Part shown: positions 1 to 8,047 of the stretch, piece after piece | Layout: each line of letters starts with the position of its first letter | Position numbering within the stretch: the stretch's first letter is position 1 | From: JBGLNL01 sp046484125 | GTDB lineage: Bacteria > Chloroflexota > Dehalococcoidia > SZUA-161 > SpSt-899 | Direction of reading: 5' to 3' | NCBI GenBank assembly: GCA_046484125.1 | Contig: JAWOBX010000098.1 | Coordinates: 1 to 51,469 of the forward strand | DNA length: 51,469 nt | Position numbers and translations under genes: made by a program | The notes under the pieces: generated by a model | What the model saw: only the letters and a program-made list of their open reading frames with translations | Told to the model about the DNA's origin: nothing | Databases searched by the model: none

Positions 1-506
1 TTTCGCTCACACCACTCATCACTACTCGCTCGCCCCCTCGTCTCATCGCTCTTTAGCTCCATCGTTCTTTCATGCAGTCGTGCAGTCGTTCTTTTTTTTT
101 GTGGCCGGCAAGGTGCTCCAGGCTGTCGGCGTGGCCATCCCGCCATCGGTACGGCAGGTAGCCTAGCAGAAGTTATCCTGGGACAGTGTTAAACAGGGGC
201 ATTTGTGGTGCCAAAGATTTCAAAACCCCCAAAATTAGCTTCGATTTTTGGAAAAACTGTAGAAGTTGGGTAAAAATGAAACAGGTCTCTTTTAAAATCA
301 AACAACATCAGTAAATGAATTGATATGTTGACGGTTTGCGCCAGACTTATTTCTATTGCGTTGCTATCATTCTTAAATATCATGTTGCGAAAAAATTTAG
401 GCCCTAGGGCCCATGGAAAATGGTTTTATATTTGGCATACTTTAATTTAGTGGCGGGACTTTTTACTTGCCCGGCCGCGAAAGTTTAAATAATTGAAAGG
501 AGAGAA
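1..506. other. Intergenic region, no convincing gene
   Basis: I see no supported gene here. A 64-codon minus-strand reading frame at 189-383 has no ribosome binding site and no recognisable motif. The first 100 bases are pyrimidine-rich, with a tandem TGCAGTCG duplication near 75-90 and a T-tract near 91-100. A short GGCCCTAGGGCC-type palindrome lies near 400-412. A weak promoter-like pair for the gene at 507 (TTTACT, 17 bases, TTAAAT) lies near 460-490; each hexamer matches consensus at only four positions. Confidence 0.4.
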
Positions 507-875
507 ATGGACACAGGCGAAGCCAGACGAATACTCAGGTACCTGGCCGACGGTACCGATCCGGAGACGGGTGAGACGTTTCCTATGGAAAGTCCCTATC
601 AGAAACCCCAGGTGATACGGTCTCTATTTGTAGCGGTGGAGGCTTTGGACCGGCAAAGGCGGTCGAAAAAGCAGAATTCGGGCCGGAGCAACGCCGGCAA
701 TCCATGGACGAATGAGGAAGAGGAACGTTTGATTAACGCGTTCGATTCGGGTATGACAGTTGAGGACCTGGCTAGAATTCACTCGCGAACGTCCGCCGCC
801 ATAACGGCGAGACTGCAGAAGTTGGGCCGTCTGGAGGAATCTCAGAGCCAGGAAGTGGGCGCAGCCACCGGTTAA
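507..875 (+). CDS. Hypothetical protein with C-terminal helix-turn-helix/Myb-like segment
   Basis: This 122-residue soluble protein starts at an ATG preceded by a good AAAGGAG site. Residues 1-50 contain ILRYLADGTDPETGE, a helical segment of unknown role. A basic, low-complexity linker (about 50-65) follows. Residues 66-108 (PWTNEEEERLINAFDSGMTVEDLA...TSAAITARLQKLG) have the look of a SANT/Myb-like or sigma-region-4-like DNA-binding helix-turn-helix: an acidic first helix, 'GMTVEDLA' and a recognition helix 'SAAITARLQKLG'. Such N-terminal/HTH pairs also occur as stand-alone cousins of helicase C-termini, so the partner and target are unknown. The gene stands alone and is followed by two strong hairpins at 974-1065. 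The family cannot be named from sequence alone. Confidence 0.6.
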   Translation: MDTGEARRILRYLADGTDPETGETFPMESPYQKPQVIRSLFVAVEALDRQRRSKKQNSGRSNAGNPWTNEEEERLINAFDSGMTVEDLARIHSRTSAAITARLQKLGRLEESQSQEVGAATG

Positions 876-973
876 TCCAGTAGAAAGACAATAAAACAGG
901 AAAATCCCGTCTTGCAGGGCACCAGCCCTTCGATGAGCTTTGGGGTGACACCCTTTGTTCCGGGCAAGCGCAA

Positions 974-1020
974 CGGTCTGCGTAAAGGTATGCGCCGAGT
1001 GTGTTCCTTTACGCAGACCG
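974..1020. repeat. Perfect 15-bp stem hairpin
   Basis: CGGTCTGCGTAAAGG at 974-988 is exactly complementary to 1006-1020, with a 17-base loop. It lies between the converging gene at 507-875 and cobC. No T-tract follows on either strand, so a simple Rho-independent terminator is not indicated. It may be an mRNA 3'-end stabiliser, a bidirectional pause/terminator or part of a mobile repeat. Confidence 0.75.
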
Positions 1021-1029
1021 GTCTTGCCT

Positions 1030-1065
1030 CAGGGAATATCATCAAAAACCTGATGATATTCCCTG
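1030..1065. repeat. Second perfect 15-bp stem hairpin
   Basis: CAGGGAATATCATCA at 1030-1044 is exactly complementary to 1051-1065, with a 6-base loop. It lies only nine bases after the previous hairpin and 21 bases from the end of cobC. The stem sequence is unrelated to the first hairpin. No U-run follows on either strand. Confidence 0.75.
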
Positions 1066-1086
1066 GTTACTGTGGTTGGTTTGAGA

Positions 1087-1710
1087 TCAGCCATCCAGAT
1101 GACTGGTACTGTTCAAAAATGTTAACGAAGCGCCCGAGGGATGGTTTTCAATCACGGATATTGAAGCGGCGCTGAAGCGTAGCTGCCACCAGTGTTCGAT
1201 CCCTACCTCCAGCAACAAACAGGTAAGTACCTGGAGTGGGCCTCCGTGTGAGACTACAAGAACGGTCTCGTTCTGACGGTGTCGGGAAAGCTCGCTGATA
1301 AAACGTTCGATCCGCGAACTCATATCCGAAATGCTTTCGCCACCCGGGACCCTGATATTCGGTCCGGCGTTGCGCCACGAGGCGTCTGCGCTGAATATGA
1401 GCCGGTACTTCTCATCAATTTCATCAAACCGAAGTCCTTCTAATTCGCCGAAGTTCATCTCTCGAAGCACTGGCGTTTCATGAACGGCTTCTTGCATGCC
1501 GTGTTCGGCGGCAATAATTCTGGCTGTATGAAGGGCCCGCTTCAGATCACTTGAATATATGGTATCGATCTTTTCGGCCGCCAAACGCCTGGCCGCCCTG
1601 CGGGATTGCTCAATACCCTTTTCATTCAATGCTATATCTGTCTGGCCCTGATACCGCATTTGCTGGTTCCAGTCCGTGTGCCCGTGTCTCACAAGTATGA
1701 GCCTAGCCAA
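1087..1710 (-). CDS. cobC: Histidine phosphatase, alpha-ribazole phosphatase type (CobC)
   Basis: This is a phosphoglycerate-mutase-like histidine phosphatase, likely removing the 5'-phosphate of alpha-ribazole-P or of the cobamide phosphate in nucleotide-loop assembly. The phosphohistidine motif LVRHGHTDWN lies at the very N-terminus. SSDLKRALHTA and the second catalytic histidine in VVSHGGPLQ follow, in the usual order and at about 207 residues. I chose the TTG at 1710 because GGAGG stands six bases upstream and the motif then begins at residue 4, as is usual. A longer frame from 1758 adds 16 residues with no homology. The start lies inside the 3' end of cobS, so translation is coupled. Some members of this fold act on other phosphates, but the operon with cobT and cobS makes CobC likely. 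Confidence 0.85.
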   Translation of the reverse strand: MARLILVRHGHTDWNQQMRYQGQTDIALNEKGIEQSRRAARRLAAEKIDTIYSSDLKRALHTARIIAAEHGMQEAVHETPVLREMNFGELEGLRFDEIDEKYRLIFSADASWRNAGPNIRVPGGESISDMSSRIERFISELSRHRQNETVLVVSHGGPLQVLTCLLLEVGIEHWWQLRFSAASISVIENHPSGASLTFLNSTSHLDG

Positions 1711-2480
1711 CTCGTCCCTCCTGCTTCCCAAATTATAATGATGCCGATCAGAATACACGCCTCTGAGACCTCAATGATGGCACCGTAGGTATCACCGGTA
1801 AGTCCTCCAAGACGCCTGCTCAGCATTTTGGCAAGAATAAATGATATGAGCCAGACGCCGGCTATAAGTACTGGCCCTATCCAGAACAGGAATATAGATG
1901 TAAAGGCGAGGGTGAAAAAAGCCGTCACGTAAATCATACCCTGGCCGGTTTCCCTTTTAAAGAGGTCGCCCAGGCCTCCTTTTCGAGCGGATGGGAAGAA
2001 CAGGATCGGATATGTAACGGCCCACCTGGCAATCACAGGCATGAGCAGGAGTCCGACCGCTCTCAGTTCACCGGGAAGCGAGACAAGAGCAGCGAATTTC
2101 ACCAGAAGAAGGCAAAAAGCCCCGGCTACTCCGAATCCGCCGACATGACTGTCGGCCATCACTTTTAGTCGCTCAGCTGAGGACCTTCTGACGGCGAACC
2201 CGTCGCAGGTATCCATCAGACCGTCGAGATGCAACGCTCCGGTGAGTACCACCATGGTGACTAACAGAAGCGCGCCAATGAGTATATCCGGGAGGAAAAG
2301 CTGAAAAAGCTGGTCCAGTCCTAACAATATGCCGCCCAGCAAGATTCCGACCAGTGGGAAATACCAGAGGGAAGAACCGAGTCCTGTATTCCCATAAAGC
2401 CTGGCCGGTGCGGGGAGTATGGTAAGGAATTGTAAGGCGATCCAGCCCCCCCCCACTTGCTTCTGTATCCAATCCAGCAT
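1689..2480 (-). CDS. cobS: Adenosylcobinamide-GDP ribazoletransferase (CobS)
   Basis: CobS joins adenosylcobinamide-GDP to alpha-ribazole (or its phosphate) in the last steps of cobamide assembly, in the membrane. About 263 residues with six or so hydrophobic segments. The family signature lies near residue 80: GALHLDGLMDTCDGF, an acidic DxxxD metal site. The start is taken at the ATG at 2480 (MLDWIQKQ), which has GAGGAA upstream and sits ten bases after the cobT stop. An upstream in-frame ATG at 2549 would overlap cobT and has no such support. The last codons overlap the cobC start. Transcription is from the riboswitch-controlled promoter at 3853-3881. Confidence 0.92.
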   Translation of the reverse strand: MLDWIQKQVGGGWIALQFLTILPAPARLYGNTGLGSSLWYFPLVGILLGGILLGLDQLFQLFLPDILIGALLLVTMVVLTGALHLDGLMDTCDGFAVRRSSAERLKVMADSHVGGFGVAGAFCLLLVKFAALVSLPGELRAVGLLLMPVIARWAVTYPILFFPSARKGGLGDLFKRETGQGMIYVTAFFTLAFTSIFLFWIGPVLIAGVWLISFILAKMLSRRLGGLTGDTYGAIIEVSEACILIGIIIIWEAGGTSWLGSYL

Positions 2481-2490
2481 ACAGGGTTCC

Positions 2491-3561
2491 TCAAACAGAC
2501 TCTTTATCAGAACCGGATACGTCAGCCTCCTCGAATGTGGCCATCTCATCCAGTATTTTGCAGGAGGCTTCGATTATGCTCATCGCCAGCGCCGCGCCGG
2601 TCCCCTCCCCCAGCCGCATATTCAGATCAATAAGCGGTTCCAGCCCCATATGTTTCAGTATCGCGCTGTGACCTTTCTCCACGGACCTGTGTCCGGCTAT
2701 GAAGTAATCTTTTGAGACAGGGCAGAGCTCATACGCGATCAGGGATGCAGCCCCTGATATGAATCCATCGATGACTATAGGAACGCGATGGGCAGCCGCG
2801 CCAAGCATCACGCCCGCAAGTCCGCCGATTTCGAATCCGCCGACCTTGGCCAGGACGTCGACCGGATCTGCCGGATTCGGGGTATTGATTTCGATTGCTG
2901 TTTCAACGATATTCACTTTGCCGGCCAGTTGATCATCGCCGAGTCCTGTCCCTCTGCCGGTGACCTCAACCACCGGAATTCCGGTTATGGCAGCGGAGAT
3001 GGCAGACGAGGCGGTGGTATTGCCGATACCCATATCCCCACTCCCGACAATATCCAGTCCATTGCCTATTTCATCCTCGATAACCTCAATGCCTGACTCA
3101 ATAGAGGTTATCGCCTGCTGGCGTGACATGGCTGCGCCTCGGGTCATATCGCGTGTGCCAAAATCGATCATCTTGCATATGAGACCGGGATGAGGCTCGA
3201 ATCCGCCTGTTACACCCATATCAACAATGGTCACGCGCGCACCGATATGCTTCGAAAGAACGTTTATAGCGGCGGTTCCCGCCAGAAAGCTGTGAACCAT
3301 CTGCCTGGTGACCTCCTGTGGATAAAGGCTGATGCCCTCTCCCGCGACGCCGTGGTCCGCGGCCATAACCACCATCGCCTTCTTTTTAAGCTTCGGCCTC
3401 GGATTTCCGGTCATGCCGGCAATCCGAATGGATAGTTCCTCCATTTTACCAAGGGATCCCCGTGGTTTGGTTAACTGATCCTGGCGCTCTCGCGCTGTTG
3501 CCATCGCCTCTTCATCGAGAGGTCTAATCGATTCTATAACTCGCTGGAGCTTATCCGTCAT
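2491..3561 (-). CDS. cobT: Nicotinate-nucleotide:dimethylbenzimidazole phosphoribosyltransferase (CobT)
   Basis: CobT activates the cobamide lower-ligand base by transferring phosphoribose from nicotinate mononucleotide. About 356 residues, the usual length. Visible landmarks are VVMAADHGV near the N-terminus, a GxGDMGIGNTT stretch, TGRGTGLGDDQ, and the catalytic glutamate region RLGEGTGAAL near the C-terminus. The ATG at 3561 is preferred because GGAGGGAAA stands directly upstream. A longer frame from 3651 would run through the leader terminator and carries no homology. First gene of cobT-cobS-cobC, directly downstream of a cobalamin riboswitch and an attenuating terminator, so expression should fall when cobalamin is plentiful. 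Confidence 0.95.
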   Translation of the reverse strand: MTDKLQRVIESIRPLDEEAMATARERQDQLTKPRGSLGKMEELSIRIAGMTGNPRPKLKKKAMVVMAADHGVAGEGISLYPQEVTRQMVHSFLAGTAAINVLSKHIGARVTIVDMGVTGGFEPHPGLICKMIDFGTRDMTRGAAMSRQQAITSIESGIEVIEDEIGNGLDIVGSGDMGIGNTTASSAISAAITGIPVVEVTGRGTGLGDDQLAGKVNIVETAIEINTPNPADPVDVLAKVGGFEIGGLAGVMLGAAAHRVPIVIDGFISGAASLIAYELCPVSKDYFIAGHRSVEKGHSAILKHMGLEPLIDLNMRLGEGTGAALAMSIIEASCKILDEMATFEEADVSGSDKESV

Positions 3562-3574
3562 TTTCCCTCCAAAT

Positions 3575-3612
3575 AAAAAATCCCCAAACCAAGTTAATTG
3601 GCCTGGGGATTT
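3575..3612 (-). terminator. Intrinsic attenuator between the cobalamin riboswitch and cobT
   Basis: Read on the minus strand, AAATCCCC (3612-3605) pairs with GGGGATTT (3585-3578), and inner CCAA/TTGG pairs extend the stem. A run of T follows directly and then the cobT ribosome binding site. This position, between the riboswitch and the start codon, is that of a transcription-attenuation expression platform. Confidence 0.85.
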
Positions 3613-3655
3613 ACCATCTCCCCTTACTTCCTTTGCCTCGAAGGCTTTCATCTAT

Positions 3656-3824
3656 CTGCCGGCAGGTCTTCTGGCTTCCGGATCAATCTACTCTCTGATA
3701 CCTTCCCGCTCGATTAGAACCGAACAGTGGCTGTGCTTGCAGATTTCGTACCCGGTCACAGCGGCGGGACCGCGCCGGTTTTTCACCGGACTTCCCTTTG
3801 GCAGCTTGTTATAAGCGCCGACAG
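3656..3824 (-). promoter_or_regulatory. Cobalamin (AdoCbl) riboswitch
   Basis: The B12 box GCCAGAAGACCTGCC is present on the minus strand at about 3660-3676. Upstream in RNA order come CCGGTGAAAAACCGG, a GGTCCCGCCGCTGTGACCGGG core and the GCCACTG segment, all hallmarks of the class. P1 can form between CTGTCGGC (3824-3817) and GCCGGCAG (3663-3656). It lies about 20 bases after the predicted transcription start and just before the attenuator of cobT. Confidence 0.95.
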
Positions 3825-3852
3825 AATCGCATTTCAGTTTTATAACGTAGTC

Positions 3853-3881
3853 AGTATACCCTGATGTTCGAGTGTTGTCAA
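3853..3881 (-). promoter_or_regulatory. Sigma70-type promoter of cobTSC
   Basis: On the minus strand TTGACA (3881-3876), a 17-base spacer and TATACT (3858-3853) form a near-consensus promoter. Transcription from about 3846 would enter the riboswitch within about 20 bases. Confidence 0.85.
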
Positions 3882-4001
3882 AAGCTGACTATCATCCCAA
3901 CAGCAAGCATGATTTCGTACCTGAAGAAATCGTTTAATCGGGGAGGGTGATAGCGAACTGCGACCGGTTTATAATTGACATGAATGTATATTTGATCGGA
4001 A

Positions 4002-5411
4002 TTAAGCCCGTTTGATCTCATCTGACCAGTCACGGCATGACTTGATGAAATTGCGCGCGAGATCAGGATCGGTACCGAAATGCAAATGAACGTACGATGC
4101 CATGATATTACCGTTTGAATACCCCTCCCTTCGTTCCACCGGATGGACAATCCGGAATGCCCATGGATTCAGCATGTCTTTCGTCTCCGACCAGTGGAAC
4201 TCATGGCCGCGGAGCCTCATTCCCTGAGGACCGAGAATCGTGTCACGGTCAAACTCAATTTCCACATATCCCATCCGTGCGAGCTGATTCTTCATGACTG
4301 ACCAACCGGGAACCAGTCCCATCATATTGTATCGGTTGCCCTCAAAGTCAGTTATCCCTTCTGAGAGATACATCAGCCCGCCGCACTCACCGAAAATGGG
4401 GATTTGTCGGCCCGCTGCTTCGAGGATAGATTCCATCATTGGCTGATTTTGACTTATAAGGCTGGCGTGAATCTCGGGAAAACCTCCACCGATATAGATT
4501 CCCTCGGTATCCGGCGGCAACTCATCATCGTTGAGCGGACTGAAGGGCATTAATCGGGCACCGTAAGCCTCCAGTAGATCGAGATTATCCTGATAGTAGA
4601 AATTGAAGGCTTCGTCCCAGGCATATGCGATGTTAACGGTAGATGGAACAGGTTCGCTCGGGAATAGCAGGGGCTCGGCACCCCGCGTCTCTACAGGCTG
4701 CGCCGTTCGGGCAATGGAAAGCAGGAGATTCACATCAAGAGTCTCTTCGATCTGCCGGCGTAATGGTTCGATGAACCGTTCCCCCGCGTTTTCAACAGCA
4801 GGGATCAATCCCAGGTGGCGTTCCGGCATTTGAAGAGATGCGCTTCCAGGAAGGTACCCCAGTACTGCCAGTCCCGTTGCCTGTTCGATGGCTTCCCTGA
4901 CCCACTGGTAATGACGTTCGCTGCCGACATTATTTATGATACATCCTCTCAGGTCGATGTCCTGATCGTATTTTTCATATCCTGAGGCAACCGCCGCGGC
5001 GCTGCGAGCCATTCGGCCGGCATCAATCACGAGTACAGTTGGCGCGTTCAGTAATTTCGCCATTTCCGCTGTGCTGCCGGAATCGTCGATTCCGCTGTGT
5101 CCATCGAAGAGCCCCATAACTCCCTCTATCACTGAAATATCGACCTGCTTCGCAGAGCGCTCGAAAAGCTCTATTACCGCCCCGTGAGGCAGAATCCAGC
5201 TATCAAGGTTTCGAGAAGGGCGTCCTGCAGCCAGCATGTGATAGGTGGGATCGATGTAATCGGGGCCTACCTTAAAGGGCTGTATCTTAAGACCCCGTCG
5301 CTTGAGAGCGGCCATAATTCCGGAGGATATGGCCGTCTTGCCCACGCCGCTCTGCGTACCGGCGATTATCAGCCGTGGGAGGTTCTCGGGGGCATTTCCG
5401 CTCTTGTTCAA
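4002..5411 (-). CDS. cbiA: Cobyrinate a,c-diamide synthase (CbiA/CobB)
   Basis: CbiA amidates the a and c carboxylates of cobyrinate using ATP and glutamine. The 469 residues carry an N-terminal dethiobiotin-synthase-like ATPase domain with GTQSGVGKTA (residues 18-27) and KVGPDYIDPT. The C-terminal class I glutaminase domain shows YIGGGFPEIH, the nucleophile cysteine in GECGGLMYLSEG, and the catalytic histidine in YVHLHFG. The start is a TTG whose last two bases form the TGA stop of the preceding PP2C-like gene, a four-base overlap implying coupled translation. It is the last gene of the cbiB-cobD-cobO-PP2C operon. The homologue CobB would act on hydrogenobyrinate, but an anaerobe with CbiB suits the CbiA route. 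Confidence 0.93.
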   Translation of the reverse strand: MNKSGNAPENLPRLIIAGTQSGVGKTAISSGIMAALKRRGLKIQPFKVGPDYIDPTYHMLAAGRPSRNLDSWILPHGAVIELFERSAKQVDISVIEGVMGLFDGHSGIDDSGSTAEMAKLLNAPTVLVIDAGRMARSAAAVASGYEKYDQDIDLRGCIINNVGSERHYQWVREAIEQATGLAVLGYLPGSASLQMPERHLGLIPAVENAGERFIEPLRRQIEETLDVNLLLSIARTAQPVETRGAEPLLFPSEPVPSTVNIAYAWDEAFNFYYQDNLDLLEAYGARLMPFSPLNDDELPPDTEGIYIGGGFPEIHASLISQNQPMMESILEAAGRQIPIFGECGGLMYLSEGITDFEGNRYNMMGLVPGWSVMKNQLARMGYVEIEFDRDTILGPQGMRLRGHEFHWSETKDMLNPWAFRIVHPVERREGYSNGNIMASYVHLHFGTDPDLARNFIKSCRDWSDEIKRA

Positions 5412-6343
5412 ACTACGTATCCGCCGAGAATGTGTTTTTCTGGACCGACGTTAGTATTAAGACTGGATGGTATAACCGCAAGGATAGATATATCATCACT
5501 GCCGTTGAATCGGATTTTTACCTGGTTCGAATTCCTTTCCTCAATCAGTGAATTACATCGTTGAATGACGTCAAATGCAAATCCATCCCAGTTATTTATA
5601 ATTGAATGAACCAGAAGTTCCTCGATGTTCATATCCGTTTGACTGGCCCTGATTGAGCTTATACCGTCGCTGGTCATGATGAAGAAATCACCCTCGTCAA
5701 GTTCAATAGAGCGCGTCTGGAAGTCGACATTGGGCGTTCCCCACCGGCTGGAGTATGCCTCTATCCTTTTAATCGAACCGGTTATCCGGTTGCCGTGGAG
5801 GAGATGCGAATCGCCTGCCAGCATTACAACTGATTTCGTCAAACCGGTTCCCGATGCTACCGGCGGAATATGAACCAGGGAGAGGGTTGCCCTCTCTTTC
5901 AACCCCGTGCCCGCCTCCTTATTGACATTGTTGACGGCTTCTTCCAGAGATAAAGCCGGTCTCTCTGTTAAATACCTATCCAGTTGAGTAAGTAAGCTTC
6001 GTGAGAGACTGGTAGCGCCCGGAGGGTCCGAGATGGCAAATACCTGCTGACAAAGATTGACATAAATACAGTCGCTGGCATATACAGGATGGCTCGATCC
6101 TGTCATAACCTCGTTGAATATCTTTCCCGCTCCCGGGTGGACAGCCCCGCGGAAGCCGGGGCCGGATATGGTCTGCCAGGTAAAAGTGCCTTCGTATTTC
6201 GGGAGGGACTTGCGAGCCCTGTCATATTTTTTCTTTACGTGATCCGGGGTATTCCTGAAATAAGGTTCGAAAAGTTCCGGGTGCGTTTTGAAGACGCCCT
6301 TTTCGAAGATAGGATAATCGCGTATATCAACAGGATAGCTCAT
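5408..6343 (-). CDS. PP2C/SpoIIE-like phosphatase-fold protein inside the cobamide operon
   Basis: The 311 residues resemble a PPM (PP2C) phosphatase. The C-terminal metal motifs are clear: IELDEGDFFIMTSDGISS (near 215-232) and NGSDDISILAVIPS (near 280-293). VVMLAGDSHLLHGN matches the family's GDSRxY strand, and QQVFAISDPPGATS aligns with the usual 'vaDGmGG' segment but has PP in place of GM. The N-terminal 90 residues are unlike standard PP2Cs. It is the fourth gene of cbiB-cobD-cobO-(this)-cbiA, 22 bases after cobO and overlapping cbiA by four bases, so it is clearly co-expressed. A phosphatase for a cobamide intermediate or a regulatory protein phosphatase are both possible. The substrate is unknown. 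Confidence 0.7.
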   Translation of the reverse strand: MSYPVDIRDYPIFEKGVFKTHPELFEPYFRNTPDHVKKKYDRARKSLPKYEGTFTWQTISGPGFRGAVHPGAGKIFNEVMTGSSHPVYASDCIYVNLCQQVFAISDPPGATSLSRSLLTQLDRYLTERPALSLEEAVNNVNKEAGTGLKERATLSLVHIPPVASGTGLTKSVVMLAGDSHLLHGNRITGSIKRIEAYSSRWGTPNVDFQTRSIELDEGDFFIMTSDGISSIRASQTDMNIEELLVHSIINNWDGFAFDVIQRCNSLIEERNSNQVKIRFNGSDDISILAVIPSSLNTNVGPEKHILGGYVV

Positions 6344-6365
6344 GATTGATCGTTTCCGGGTAAAG

Positions 6366-6896
6366 TTAATACTCTATTCCCTTTCGGGCGGTAACACCTT
6401 TAAGGAACGGGTGCTTATGCAATTTCATCTCGGTGAGGTAATCGGCATGATCGATTATTTCCGGCGGGGCGTCGCGTCCGGTAAGTACCAGTTCAGTGTG
6501 TTCGTGTTTCCCCCTTATCAAATCTACCACCGCCGATGTATTCAGAAGCCCCCTGTCAATAGCTACAAAGATCTCATCGAGCACGACGATCTGGTATTCC
6601 CCGCTACGAGTAACCTCCCGAGCGTAACCAATGGCTTCATTAACATCTTCCAATAATTGTTCATCCGGAAGGTTAAAACAATTACCTTTGGTAAACTGAA
6701 CGATTTCAAACGGCCGGAACCTGGAAGCGAAAACGTGTTCGCCACATTCGGAATCGCCCTTGAGAAACTGTATTATTACAGTGTTCAAGCCCTGTCCGGC
6801 AGCGCGAAGGGCTAAGCCGATGGCGGCGGTTGTCTTTCCTTTACCATCACCCGTGTAGATATGAACGAGGCCTGTTTGTGCAGTGTTGTTATCCAA
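6366..6896 (-). CDS. cobO: Cob(I)yrinic acid a,c-diamide adenosyltransferase (CobO/BtuR)
   Basis: This enzyme transfers the adenosyl group of ATP to cob(I)alamin or its precursors. The 176 residues match the CobA/CobO/BtuR family in length. Walker A is HIYTGDGKGKTTAAIG (12-27). VVLDEIFVAIDRG is the Walker B-like acidic stretch, and LTGRDAPPEIIDHADYLTEM is the conserved C-terminal segment. The end, KHPFLKGVTARKGIEY, is also typical. It lies between cobD and the PP2C-like gene in one transcription unit. It can act both in de novo synthesis and in salvage of imported corrinoids, matching the importer at 10.5-14.1 kb. Confidence 0.93.
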   Translation of the reverse strand: MDNNTAQTGLVHIYTGDGKGKTTAAIGLALRAAGQGLNTVIIQFLKGDSECGEHVFASRFRPFEIVQFTKGNCFNLPDEQLLEDVNEAIGYAREVTRSGEYQIVVLDEIFVAIDRGLLNTSAVVDLIRGKHEHTELVLTGRDAPPEIIDHADYLTEMKLHKHPFLKGVTARKGIEY

Positions 6897-6937
6897 ACGG
6901 TTTTCTCCCGGTGTATGTTTATTCTACAGCGTGAAAT

Positions 6938-8047
6938 TCACATGGAAATGGTGAATTCATTCTCCTCAACAATACCCCTGATCTCGTTGATCAGCCTCTC
7001 ACATTCCGGTTGTGTACGTGTGGCTATTCTGATGTATTGAGGCAACCCGAAAGATGTGCAGTCACGAACTACGATACCACGTTTGAGCAATTCCCTCCTG
7101 AAAAAGGTCGCATCTCCCACCCTGACCAGAAAGAAATGCGTCCTGGACGGGACCGGACTCATACCAAGACCTGTCAATTCATCATTCAGGTACCGTTTCG
7201 AATTACGGATGAGTTCCGTGCATTGGGCTTGATACTCTTTGTCGCCTATGGCTCTGATCCCCGCCTGTTGGGCCACGGCATTGACATTCCACGGCGGACA
7301 CGCCTTTTTCAATGTATCGACGATATCACTTGATGTGACCGCGTATCCCAGGCGGAGTCCGGCCAGCGCGTAATCCTTGGTCATGGAACGAAGAATTACG
7401 ATGTTCCCGGTATCGATAAAGCCGAGGGAATTCCATGGCGAATCGACGAAGTTTATATACGCTTCATCAAGGACCAGCAGCGAATCCTCGCAAACTGATA
7501 ATATGGCCTGGATTTCCTCTCTGGTGAGATAGCCTCCGGTTGGATTGTTTGGATTGCATATAAATACCGCTTTCGGCCGCTTATTCTGGATCAAATCAAT
7601 GAGATGATCTTTGCTGATTCTGAAATCACTTGTTTCATCAACGCGATATCTGGCGATTCCTGCTCCTGATAGTTGACAGGCGATTTCATACTCTCCGAAT
7701 GTCGGTTCACTGATCAGAGCCAGGTCACCTTTGCCAAGATAAGCCATTCCGATGAGCCGGATAAGCTCGGTAGAACCATTGCCGATAATGATTTCGCCGG
7801 GATCAACGGCCAGGCTGTCGGCGATAGCGTTTCTCAGTTCATTACAGGCGGAATCCGGGTACCGATCTATTACGGATGACCCGAGAGCGGCCTGCACATC
7901 CGGTGGCGGTCCGTAAGGGTTGGCGCTGACGCTGAAATCGATGACCTCATCTGGTTTGTATCCAAACCGGGAAAGCTCGGCGTAGTCAGGTCCTCCATGA
8001 GGACAAATATCAAGTTTCTCTATCTCCGGTCTAGGGCGTAAAGGCAA
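6938..8047 (-). CDS. cobD: PLP-dependent threonine-phosphate decarboxylase / aminotransferase-like (CobD)
   Basis: A fold-type I PLP enzyme of the histidinol-phosphate aminotransferase family. In this operon it most likely makes (R)-1-aminopropan-2-ol phosphate from threonine phosphate for the cobamide side chain. About 369 residues. DFSVSANPYGPP near the N-terminus, NPNNPTGG, DEAYINF and the PLP-lysine region RSMTKDYALAGLRLGY are all visible. The TTG at 8047 is chosen because GAGGGGG lies a few bases upstream and the protein then starts just before the conserved HGG segment. A 17-residue longer frame from 8098 has no such site. It overlaps the end of cbiB by 17 bases. Sequence alone cannot fully exclude HisC activity, but context favours CobD. 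Confidence 0.85.
   Translation of the reverse strand: MPLRPRPEIEKLDICPHGGPDYAELSRFGYKPDEVIDFSVSANPYGPPPDVQAALGSSVIDRYPDSACNELRNAIADSLAVDPGEIIIGNGSTELIRLIGMAYLGKGDLALISEPTFGEYEIACQLSGAGIARYRVDETSDFRISKDHLIDLIQNKRPKAVFICNPNNPTGGYLTREEIQAILSVCEDSLLVLDEAYINFVDSPWNSLGFIDTGNIVILRSMTKDYALAGLRLGYAVTSSDIVDTLKKACPPWNVNAVAQQAGIRAIGDKEYQAQCTELIRNSKRYLNDELTGLGMSPVPSRTHFFLVRVGDATFFRRELLKRGIVVRDCTSFGLPQYIRIATRTQPECERLINEIRGIVEENEFTISM

Noticed and set aside
912..1175. Plus-strand 87-residue frame after the first gene
   Set aside because: It runs through both perfect hairpins and into the end of cobC; no ribosome binding site.
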